A program made the translations under genes and the position numbers. The notes under the pieces are model-generated. The model was given only the letters and a program-made list of their open reading frames with translations, did no database searches and was not told the DNA's origin. Shown here piece by piece: positions 12,501-20,100 of a stretch of DNA of 64,000 nt. This stretch comes from Luidia sarsii. Lineage: Eukaryota > Echinodermata > Asteroidea > Paxillosida > Luidiidae. Location: the NCBI GenBank assembly GCA_949987565.1, contig OX465118.1, positions 2,212,538 through 2,276,537 on the forward strand, in the 5' to 3' direction. The first letter of the stretch is position 1. Every line of letters begins with the position of its first letter.

Positions 12501-13094
12501 GGTTCAAGTCCCTGTCCAGTTTAAATTTTCTTTGCCAATTTTTAAAACTTGTTAAAAACGTTCCCAGTCAGTTTTTCCCTGGTTTGTTGAAAAGCCTTAT
12601 TGAATAAAAACGTCTTAACCCTTTAGGCCCTACAGAACGTGCCACAAAGTTCTTAAGGCTCAGACCTACAGAACGCTGTGGAGATCTTACAAATAGGCAG
12701 TGTCAATATTGATTCAGTATAGGGGTTGACCTCTGCACAGCAATTCAGTACCCAAAGGGTTAAGAGCAGCTGGTTCCAGAGTTGGGTACCAGCTAACATG
12801 AATAGCAAAGGAAACAATGGACTTGATTGGGACTCGAACCCAAGCCAGACACAGTGGTGATGCAGCTTCCCCGGCCACTTTTTGTGTGTGTGTGATGCAG
12901 GACCTAGTGCAGCGTCGGGGGCTCACAGCGCCCCGCAGCCCGCCCCCTACCCAGAGTCCACCATCAGCGAGCTGACCTCCATGGGGTTCAAGCGGGACGA
13001 GGTCATCGCCCAGCTGGTCAAGTACCGAGGCGACAAGCAGCAGGCCACGGCCGCACTCTTCGCAAACAACCTGAAACTGCCCGGACAACACTGA
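1943..13094 (+). CDS. DDI2: DDI1/DDI2-type ubiquitin shuttle and aspartic protease (8 coding exons)
   Basis: CDS joins 1943-2201, 3866-4264, 7396-7522, 8616-8743, 8919-9047, 10111-10214, 11536-11725 and 12901-13094. These sum to 1530 nt, giving 509 aa plus stop, and intron phases match at every junction. Order of domains: ubiquitin-like (about 1-75); linker with about nine hexapeptide repeats (about 112-168); helical HDD region (about 180-262, with [20 protein letters not shown]); retroviral-like protease with catalytic FVDSGA (D303) and [15 protein letters not shown]-terminal UBA (about 465-505, [12 protein letters not shown]). The family delivers ubiquitinated cargo to the proteasome and cleaves heavily ubiquitinated clients such as NRF1-type factors, in cytosol and nucleus. 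Human DDI2 is 399 aa and lacks a canonical UBA, whereas this protein keeps one. The start is the first ATG giving an intact UBL. No broken frame is seen. Confidence 0.95.
2253..2666. mobile_element. Two tandem small TIR/foldback elements (family 2, short form)
   Basis: Two copies lie side by side, about 2267-2457 and about 2469-2666. Each starts CGCAGTGGCTRTTGTTACGG and continues CAGTCGTCCGTGTGGTTCCC. Each ends near the complement (ACTGCCGTAACAACAGCCAC). The first copy begins 50-65 bases after exon 1 of DDI. The same short form is found at 48142-48312 with clear 9-bp target duplications. No coding capacity. Confidence 0.7.
2667..3424. mobile_element. TIR element, family 2, long form
   Basis: The inverted ends are about 60 bp. 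The left arm near 2684-2742 (GGCAGCCATAACGCAGTTTC, then TTTCTATAGTTACGGCACTG) pairs with the right arm near 3350-3409. The outermost right end is GCCACTGC at 3424; the left outer end is worn. The same right end occurs at 51535-51612 in the satellite-bearing member. No protein is recognisable inside. Confidence 0.7.
3449..3704. mobile_element. MITE-like element with about 40-bp TIRs
   Basis: A 256-bp element. The left end TAGTCCAAATAACTTGGACC, continuing CGACAAGTCACCC, is mirrored by GGGTGACTTGTCGGGTCCAA then GTTACTCGGACTA. There is no coding capacity. It sits about 160 bp upstream of the acceptor of DDI exon 2. Confidence 0.75.
3866..4264 (+). CDS. DDI2: DDI exon 2: repeat linker and start of HDD
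   Basis: Acceptor TTCTCCTCAG|GT and donor CTTG|GTAAGG; 399 nt, phase 1 to 1. It starts [20 protein letters not shown], the conserved short motif before the linker of DDI proteins. It then carries the GQPAAV-type repeat and the [18 protein letters not shown] helix of the HDD. Confidence 0.93.
3935..4112 (+). repeat. Coding 18-bp minisatellite in DDI exon 2
   Basis: About nine tandem copies of an 18-bp unit (TTGGGCAGCCAGCGGCAG and variants) encode [12 protein letters not shown]. The unit length keeps the frame, and variant positions are mostly in the third base or in V/I. It lengthens the disordered linker between the UBL and HDD. Confidence 0.9.
4265..5231. other. DDI intron 3, left part
   Basis: A poly-C run near 4282-4295 is followed by AT-rich sequence with many ATCGATA/GATATC-type palindromes at 4365-4460 and 4830-4870. 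No coding or RNA gene is seen. Confidence 0.5.
5232..5740 (-). mobile_element. Composite repeat with tRNA-like head at each end (copy 1)
   Basis: This block is the near reverse complement of 12388-12885. On the minus strand it reads GGATAGCTCAGATGGTAAGA (A box) and GGGTTCAAGTCCC (B box). At the other end, on the plus strand, a second B-box-like GGGTTTGAGTCTC is preceded by AAGTGGCCAGGGAAGCTGC. The core between holds repeated AGAACGCTGTGGAG-type words. I infer a SINE, or a pair of SINEs, with polymerase III promoter remnants. Confidence 0.75.
5741..6416. other. DDI intron 3, middle part
   Basis: G-rich start (5728-5790), then ordinary non-coding sequence. No feature recognised. Confidence 0.4.
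6417..6603. repeat. Foldback (inverted repeat)
   Basis: The left arm 6417-6476 (AATCCTCCCAAATCCTCC ... GCCATCTTTGGGGCCT) pairs with the right arm 6541-6603 (AGGCCCCAAAGATGGC ... GGAGGATTTGGGAGGATT). The loop is about 65 bp. Confidence 0.7.
7070..7321. mobile_element. MITE-like TIR element, family 1, copy 2
   Basis: 252 bp, from GGCCGTTTACAAAATGAAGG to CAAACGGCC. Its interior matches the first copy (1159-1683) in reverse: the GCCTGAGCCTGAGCCTTAGC side is on the right here. It ends only 74 bp before DDI exon 3. Confidence 0.75.
7396..7522 (+). CDS. DDI2: DDI exon 3: HDD
   Basis: Acceptor CTGATGCAG|AG and donor ATCAG|GTACCA, phase 1 to 2. Encodes [20 protein letters not shown] and [20 protein letters not shown], the charged helices of the DDI helical domain. 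Confidence 0.92.
7690..7930. repeat. Diverged interspersed repeat, copy 1
   Basis: The motif string ATTGTGGGACTT ... GATCGAGGGA ... GCTGC ... GCATGCC recurs at 9240-9460, with similar spacing and further matches (ACCGCAATCTGTACG-like, CTGGAGT). Too diverged to classify. Confidence 0.45.
7976..8465. repeat. Nested foldback element
   Basis: Inner arms: 8180-8212 (AAGAGGTATATTCTGAAAAG then AACCTGAGTG) against 8295-8335 (CACTCAGGTTCTTTTCAGAA then CCATACCTCTT). Outer arms: AATATAGGAGGGTTTG near 8139 against CAAACCCTCCTATATTG near 8353, and AAATAAGACTT near 7984 against AAGTCTTATTTC near 8393. A related foldback is at 60640-60910, and part of one lies near 14400-14600. Confidence 0.75.
8616..8743 (+). 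CDS. DDI2: DDI exon 4: start of aspartic protease domain
   Basis: Acceptor TTTTTTTTCAG|G and donor GATTCAG|GTACTT, phase 2 to 1. Encodes [20 protein letters not shown] and [14 protein letters not shown]. The catalytic Asp is residue 303 and the D-S-G triad ends at the splice junction. Confidence 0.95.
8919..9047 (+). CDS. DDI2: DDI exon 5: protease core
   Basis: 129 nt, phase 1 to 1, with acceptor TTTCTTTCAG and donor TTAG|GTGAGG. Encodes [20 protein letters not shown] and [17 protein letters not shown], which includes the flap and the second half of the DDI protease fold. Confidence 0.95.
9240..9503. repeat. Diverged repeat copy 2 and (CA)n microsatellite
   Basis: 9240-9460 is the counterpart of 7690-7930. 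A pure (AC)n run at about 9475-9502 follows directly. Fragments of the SINE 3' part (TTTTTAAATTGGAAATGGCA, CTGGACTTGAACCC) lie just upstream at 9178-9235. Confidence 0.6.
9690..9870 (+). repeat. tRNA-like SINE fragment, second family
   Basis: A-box-like GGCGCGAAGTGGTAAGC near 9735 and B-box GGGTTGGAATCCCG near 9760. The tail GCACTGAGCACT ... GCTTATCACGTCGAGC recurs at 59213-59252. Confidence 0.55.
10111..10214 (+). CDS. DDI2: DDI exon 6: protease, GLDML motif
   Basis: Acceptor TTTGTCTCACAG|GT and donor CACCAG|GTATTT, phase 1 to 0. Encodes [20 protein letters not shown] then [14 protein letters not shown], the hydrophobic-hydrophobic-Gly element of aspartic proteases. Confidence 0.95.
10255..10640 (-). 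mobile_element. tRNA-SINE copy split by an insertion
   Basis: Minus-orientation SINE. The B-box complement GGGATTTGAACC lies near 10279 and the A-box complement ACCATCTGAGCTATCC near 10563. In other copies (for example 57600-57650) these are adjacent, but here about 245 bp (about 10313-10558) sits between them. I infer a later insertion of unknown type. Confidence 0.65.
10641..11535. other. DDI intron 7, right part
   Basis: No element or gene recognised beyond ordinary intronic sequence. TGTGCAAATGG-GTGTAGGGG-type words recur at 9093, 11254 and 11473, suggesting one more worn repeat. Confidence 0.4.
11536..11725 (+). CDS. DDI2: DDI exon 7: end of protease domain
   Basis: Acceptor AACCGACAG|TG and donor GTGGCAG|GTATGC, phase 0 to 1. 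Encodes [20 protein letters not shown] then [13 protein letters not shown], the last strand of the protease, and an acidic tail with [15 protein letters not shown]. Confidence 0.93.
12388..12885 (+). mobile_element. Composite repeat with tRNA-like head at each end (copy 2)
   Basis: Near reverse complement of 5232-5740. The plus-strand tRNA-like head at 12451-12521 reads GGATAGCTCAGATGGTAAGA then GGGGTTCAAGTCCCTGTCC. The minus-strand head near 12828-12880 has a perfect B box GGGTTCGAGTCCC. Its right edge stops about 16 bp before the acceptor of DDI exon 8. Confidence 0.8.
12901..13094 (+). CDS. DDI2: DDI exon 8: UBA domain and stop
   Basis: Acceptor TGTGTGATGCAG|GA, phase 1. Encodes residues 446-509: a Pro/Ala-rich linker, then [20 protein letters not shown] and [16 protein letters not shown]. 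The MGF loop and closing leucine/alanine helix are typical of UBA domains, which bind ubiquitin. Stop TGA is at 13092-13094. Confidence 0.95.
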
Positions 13095-16000
13095 CCGGAA
13101 GTCTAAGCCCCCTCTCCCCCCTCTCCCCCCTCTTCCTCCTCTCCCCCCTTTCCCCCCTCTCCCCCCTCTCCCCCCTTCCCCCTCCCCCCTCGTCCCCCTC
13201 TACCCCCTCTCCCCCTCTCCCCCTCTCCCCCTTTCCCCCCTCTCCCCCTTCTTCCCCCTCTCCAAATCCCCTGAGGCCCCTACCCAAACCCTTTGCCCTA
13301 CCCTTCCGCCCATCTTCCCGAGTCCTGAACTCCTCCGCCAAGGTCATCGATCCCTGAGACCCAGAGAAGACTGGACTGAGGCCAGGATGTACATCGTATT
13401 CCTGAAATGACATTTGCTACATTCTCTCTTTCTGTCTCACTCTGTCTGTCTGTCTCTCGGGACACGGTAGACTCTACCGACTGTACGGTGATGGGATTCA
13501 TTCGAAAACCAGATGTGCGCTGCCACATTTGTCCAAGGTCTCTATGCTAGGGATTCTATGGGCTGCATCTTACTCTAAACCAGCTACGATTATCATACAT
13601 CTCAGTGGAATATTGACCCAACCAATTATTGGCTGTGACTGCTTTTTTCTCTGTTTTTTTTTTCTCCAAAAGTGTGATTCCAAACAATTCCATGAATATC
13701 AAATTTTTCTACCTTAAAAACTGAGAATTGAACATAATTCGCCTATTAATGAGACGTGTGCATTCACATAATGTGATGAATCAAAAAGTGAGTCATGTAT
13801 GTTACAGGTAATTTGTTTAAAGGGGCAGTAGGACATACGGATCAACACTGAGTGAAGGCTATCCTCAAACTTTCAATATTAGTTAACCACGCAAGAGGAT
13901 GCATTGAAAGTTTCATAAATTCAGAGGAGCTGTGAAGAGCTTACAAACTAATAAGTGAATTTTTGTTTTGACACCTTGAAACTGTTCCCGTCCTATGATT
14001 TGAAAACTAATCATAGCAACTGAGAATTATTCCTTAAGAGCATTACAACTGTATCCCTGCTCTACCAGTGTTTATTGAACTGCCAAGTGGACAAGTTTGA
14101 CTGTTTGTTCTATTTTTTTTCCTACTTGTTCTTCTTCCTCCTCTTTGGCTGTAAAGTCCATAGACAAAGCACTAATGTTATTCTGTGTGGATGATCTAGT
14201 TTTGTCTTCAAATCTTCAGACAATATGCGAAAAGTGCAAAGCCAAATATGCAAATAGGCCCTGTCATTGATTACCGAGTACTACCAATTTCGGTCCTTCG
14301 CTCAGAAACTGGATGGGTTAGGCTGTCGGTTCAACCACCTTCTCCCTGAGATTTGAACGTGTGCATGTTGGGCTCACAGTGTACAGTGTTTGCCCTGACG
14401 GCCGACACATGACACAGGCCCTTCTCAGAGCCACACTCTTTCTTGGAAGAGATTACCACATGCCCACGTTGGCTCTGCAAAGTCTTCATGGATATCCACT
14501 ACATGGCCTTTGCAGCGGTGGAAACGTACAGAGAAGAATGTGGACAATACGATAGTCTTCTTAACTCATTTCCACTCCTGTTCTGCACCAAAATGAGATG
14601 CAAGAATTACCCACTATCAGTTGCGGATGCTGTGTAAACAGTGGTCGCGCAATCGGTCTATTTGACCGTGTACTCTGGGAATTCAGTCTCATTGGAGCTT
14701 TTTAAACTTCCTCTGGTGTTTTGGGGGTTGTTAAATTACGTGCGGTCGAGTTCTAAGGATACCCACTACTTGCATGCCAAGTATGAGTAGGTTTGAGAGA
14801 ATCAGTGGAGATGAGACTTAATCGTGTGTGACCGTGAAAGATAAATTGTTAGTCCTTGCAATGTTGTTGTTGTGGAGATGAGGAATCTTTCTCTATGCAT
14901 GTAGCTGCAACCAAATATTATTTGAGAAACTCAGTTTATACAAAGATTCCTGAATGAAAGTGAAGTAGGCTTGAAGACTGTTGTGATGTTCTTTGTAATT
15001 CAGTGTTAAACAGTGTTATATTGGTGTCACTTGTTTGCTTGGCTTTGGAAGTTGAGCTTTAACAGTTTAAGAAAAGTCAAATCTGTACGGGTTGGGGCTA
15101 TGTGGGTGATTTTGATGGAAACCAACAGGCGATTTTTATTTTTTTTTTACTAAAGGAAAGCATGCCACCCACCAAACCAGCCGTAGAATTAAATTCCAAC
15201 GAAAACACTTTAAATGAGGCAATTTGGTTGATTATTTAGCCAACAGTCTAGCTATCATGTTGATATTTGATGATGCACGAAGCTATAGTCTAAACCGGTT
15301 AATTTCCATCACTCTTTCAAGATGCCTACATCTACATGTAAATACTTTAAGATGTGTTTTGATCGGGCTTTTTTTGTGCTGGTCGAACGGTCTGGTTTTT
15401 TTTTTTCAAACTGTGGTCCGAGCAATTTCTTGGAATTCTACGGAGGGTACAGCGTATGTAACAAATATGAATAAATTTAATTTGTTTATTATATAAAAAA
15501 TTGACGATTTGATTTTACCTGTGGTACTGTGACTCAATATGTACTCCAAAATGCCATGACGGTTGTACAGTACTTGCTTTGGCATTATTTTAGTTTCTGT
15601 TGGATGCACTCTACCATGTCCACCCACACAAAATATAACCCCGATGTATTTGAAAGAAACGTCACCCTTTAGTGATTTCAAAATCAACAGGTACACTGTA
15701 CAGCAAATCACACAAACACGCACTTTATCACATCGATCATGTCAAACCTTGAGAGATTTGTATTTCAATACCCTCACCATAGAAGGATGTCACAGCAAAC
15801 CTTACTTTACATCCACAATAGATGACCTACATTGTTATTACTGTATGTAGAGAATCGACAGTCATGCACAACCACGTGTCCCAGTACACAGCTTTGTACA
15901 TCAAACACGCGACTCACTATCCCTGCATGAGTGTCACAAGATCGTGATTTTGGCGAAAACTGTAAGTCCATTTTTATTTTCGTCAAATAGTTGTGCCACA

Positions 16001-16915
16001 CAATGTCTATTTTCTTAATATGATTGTGTCTCAAAATTTAGTGGACCTGACGTTTCCATCTTACCAGGACCTTTGAGAAAGGTCCTGCTAGGATCGAAAC
16101 GTCAGTCCCACTAAATTTTGAGATTTGCATTTTGGTTATTTTAGTCAGTAAGCAGTTTGCAACATTTTCGTATATCACTTTAAATATTACTATATGGTAT
16201 ATTGTGAAATCATGACGTTTTCCCCAACTCTTTTACGGTGAGGGTATATTGAACAACTTGCTCAAACTTGCTCAAACCCGTCATTTAAAGGGATTTATCC
16301 GAATAAAGGCAAACACAAACGGTTGAGTAAACATGCAAACGAATGAAACCCCAATTTTCGGCCATTTTTTTTTTACAGTGTATAGTCGACTCCCGTGGTA
16401 ACGACATCTCGGTTATAACGAGCATACATGTCTTTTCAAAGTCCCGATCAATTTGTGCACACACATTTTATTGGCAAATATTTGTGTATTATGACGACGC
16501 ACATTACGAGACTCTGATTATAATGACGATTTTGGCCACGCGAGCAAAAGCATTGTTCTTCACCCATTACCTTGAATATTGAACTATTATTTGCATGTAG
16601 GCCTAAACACTGAAAACTTACAAATTTACCATCAGAACGAGTGTAAGAAACAGTTTGATTGTTAGGAACATTGCAAAACGGTACAGTAGCATGGATTTGA
16701 GTGATGAAATATCTATTGCAGTTAATATTCCAATTATATTGTAATCAAGCCTCCCAAAGCTGCAGTACGTGATTGCAATACCCACGGAAATAATTATGAA
16801 GGCCATCGCCTCGTCTGCATATCAAATTAAATATGGAGATAACCGAGCTCCAGTTTTAACGAGATTCCGTTTATAACAAGAAAAACCCTAATGTCCTTGC
16901 ACACTCCAATTGTAG
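13095..16915. other. DDI 3' UTR and intergenic region
   Basis: A pure C/T tract (CCCCTCT-type, about 13106-13270) starts 12 bp after the stop and probably lies in the 3' UTR. An AATAAA at about 15470 could be a polyadenylation signal but is far away. Part of a foldback family (TTCTCAGAGCCACACTCTT) is near 14420-14600. No further exon is seen. Confidence 0.5.
16036..16122. repeat. Near-perfect hairpin with about 40-bp arms
   Basis: The left arm (CTCAAAATTTAGTGG, CTGACGTTTC, AGGACCTTT) and right arm (AAAGGTCCT, GATCGAAACGTCAG, CCACTAAATTTTGAG) meet at a 3-bp turn. The right arm and following sequence (TTTTAGTCAGTAAGCAGTTT) recur at 57045-57150 and 61105-61200. Confidence 0.85.
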
Positions 16916-16961
16916 GCTGGTGGGACGAGTGCTTCGACGGATCCGACTTCGTCTCGCTGCC

Positions 16962-17154
16962 ATGAAGAGCTCCCACGAGGAAGGTGGCTGGGGCTGGGTC
17001 ATTGCTGTCTCAGCCTTCGCCCTAGAGGTGATCACCTTCGGCAACGTCAAGGCACTGGGTGTGCTGGCGGAGACAGTCACGGCCGAACTAGACACCAGGC
17101 TGTGGCTGACAGGTGCCATTATATCCACCTTCCTCGCCGTGCACTATCTTGAAG
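16962..17154 (+). CDS. SLC16-like exon 1: TM1-TM2
   Basis: Encodes residues 1-64 (MKSSHEEGGWGW to LAVHYLE). Donor GAAG|GTAGGC, phase 1. The first tandem array begins about 60 bp after the donor. Confidence 0.92.
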
Positions 17155-20100
17155 GTAGGCCTGTACCTCGCTATAGCAAGAATTAAGGGATGGGATTTAT
17201 ATCACAGAATATTGAATCTAAGTCTCAGTCATTTCTCTTGAGTCAGAGTCACTTCTCCTGAGAGTGAGTCACTTCTCCTTAGTCTTATAGTCACTTCTCC
17301 TTAGTCTGAATCACTTCTTAGCCCGAGTCACTTCTCCTGAGTGTATCACTTCCCCTTAGTCTAAGTCAGTTCTCCTTAGTCTGAGTCACTTCCCCTTAGT
17401 CTGAGTCACTTCTCCTGAATGTGGGTCACTTCTCCTTAGTCTGGGTCACTTCTCCTGAGTGTGAGTCACTTCTCCTGAGTGTGAGTCACTTCTCCTTAGT
17501 CTTATAGTCACTTCTCCTTAGTCTAAATCACTTCTTAGTCCGAGTCACTTCTCCTGAGTGTGAGTCACTTCTCCTTAGTCTTATAGTCACTTCTCCTTAG
17601 TCTGAATCACTTCTTAGTCCGAGTCACTTCCCCCTTAGTCTGAATCACTTCTCCTAATTAGTCCGAGTCATTTCTGCTGAGTGTGTCACTTGCCCCTTAG
17701 TCTGAGTCACTTCTCCTTAGTCTGAGTCACTTCCATTGAGACTGAGTCACTTCCCTTGAGGCTGAATCACTTCTCCTTAGTCTGGGTCACTTCCCTTGAG
17801 GCTGAATCACTTCTCCTTAGTCTGGGTCACTTCTCCTTAGTCCGAGTCACCTCCCTTGAGTGTGAGTTACTTCTCCTTAGTCTGAGTCACCTCCCTTGAG
17901 TGTGAGTCACTTCTCCTTAGTCTGAGTCACCTCCCTTGAGTGTGAGTCACTTCTCCTTAGACCGAGTCACCTCCCTCGAGTGTGAGTCACTTCTCCTTTC
18001 TCTGAGTCACTTCCCTTGAGTCTGAGTCACTTATCCTTAGTCTGAGTCACCTCCCTTGAGTGTGAGCCACTTCTCCTTAGTCCGAGTCACTTCCCTTGAG
18101 TGTGAGTCACTTATCCTTTGTCCGAGTCACTTCTCCTGAGTGTGAGTCACTTATCCTTAGTCCGAGTCACTTCCCTTGAGTGCGAGTCACTTCCCTTGAG
18201 TCTGAGTCACTTCCCTTGAGTCTGAGTCACTTCCCTTGAGTCTGAATCACTCCTCCTTAGTCCGAGTCACTTCTCCCGAGTGTGAGTCACTTCTCCTTAG
18301 TCTTATATTAACTTATCCTTAGTCTAAGTCACTTATCCTTAGTCTGAGTCACTTATCCTTAGTCTGAGTCACTTATCCTTAGTCTTAAAGGCACTAATCC
18401 TTAGTCTGAGTCACTTACCTTGAGTGTAAGTCACTTCCATTTAGTCTGAATCACTCCTCCTTAGTGCGAGTCACATCTCCTGAGTGTGAGTCACTTCTCC
18501 TTAGTCTTATAGTCACTTCTCCTTAGTCTGAGTCACCTCCCTTGAGTGTGAGTCACTTCTCCTTAGTCCGAGTCACTTCCCTTGAGTTTGAGTCACTTCT
18601 CCTTAGTCTAAATCACTCCTCCTTAGTGCGAGTCACGTCTCCTGAGTGTGATTCACTTCTCCTTAGTCTTATAGTCACTTCTCCTTAGTCTGAGTCACCT
18701 CCCTTGAGTGTGAGTCAATTCTTCTTAGTCCGAGTCACTTTCCTTGAGTGTGAGTCACTTATCCTTTGTCCGAATCAATTCTCCTGAGTGTGAGTCACTT
18801 ATCCTTAGTCAGAGTCACCTCCCTTGAGTGTGAGTCACTTCTCCTTAGTCCGAGTCACTTCCATTGAGTTTTAGTCACTTCTCCTTAGTCTGAGTCACCT
18901 CCCTTGAGTGTGAGTCACTTCTCCTTAGACCGAGTCACTTCCCTTGAGTCTGAGTCACTTCCCTTGAGTCTGAATCACTCCTCCTTAGTCCGAGTCACTT
19001 TTTCCCGAGTGTGAGTCACTTCTCCTTAGTCTTATAGTCACTTCTCCTGAGTGTGAGTCACTTCTCCTTAGTCTTATAGTCACTCATCCTTAGTCTGCGT
19101 CACTTACCTTGAGTGTGAGTCACTTCCCTTGAGTCTGAGTCACTTCCCTTGAGTCTGAGTCACTTCCCTTGAGTTTGAATCACTCCTCCTTAGTCCGAGT
19201 CACTTCTCCCGAGTTTGAGTCACTTCTCCTTAGTCTTGGAGTCACTTCTCCTTAGTCTGAATCACTTCTTAGTCCGAGTCTTTTCTCCTGAGTGTGTCAC
19301 TTCCCCTTAGTCTGAGTCGCTTCTCCTTAGTCTGAGTCACTTCTCCTTAGTCTTATAGTCACTTATCCTTAGTCTGAGTCACCTCCTTGAGTGTGAGTCA
19401 CTTCTCCTTAGTCTGAGTCACCTCCCTTGAGTGTGAGTAACTTCTCCTTAGTCTGAGTCACCTCCCTTGAGTGTGAGTCACTTCTCCTTAGTCTGAGTCA
19501 CCTCCTTGAGTGTGAGTCACTTCTCCTTAGTCCGAGTCACCTCCCTTGAGTGTAAGTCACTTCTCCTTAGTCCGAGTCACTTCCCTTGAGTGTGAGTCAC
19601 TTCTCCTTAGTCTGAATCACCTCCCTTGAGTGTGAGTCACTTCTCCTTAGTCCGAGTCACTTCCCTTGAGTGTGAGTCACTTATCCTTAGTCTGAGTCAC
19701 TTCCTTTGAGTCTGAGTCACTTCTCTTGAGTCTGAGTCACTTCTCTTGAGTCTGAGTCACCTCCCTTGAGTGTGAGTCACTTCTCATTAGTCCGAGGCAC
19801 TTCCTTTGAGTGTGAGTCACTTATCCTTTGTCTGAGTCACTTCTCCTGAGTGTGAGTCACTTATCCTTAGTCCGAGTCACTTCCCTTGAGTGTGAGTCAT
19901 TTATCCTTAGACTGAGTCACTTCCCTTGAGTCTGAGTCACTTCCCTTGAGTCTGAATCACTCCTCCTTAGTCCGAGTCACTTCTCCCTAGTGTGAGTCAC
20001 TTCTCCTTAGTCTTATAGTAACTTATCCTTAGTCTGAGTCACTTATCCTTAGTCTGAGTCACTTATCCTTAGTCTGAGTCACTTATACTTAGTCTTAAAA

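Noticed and set aside
12451..12521. Working tRNA gene (anticodon loop ATT/GTT-like)
   Set aside because: A and B boxes are good, but position 33 is A instead of T, the acceptor stem is poor, and several similar copies sit within repeats. It is a SINE head.
13018..13413. 131-aa Gly/Arg/Glu-rich minus-strand frame
   Set aside because: Antisense of the C/T tract in the DDI 3' region.
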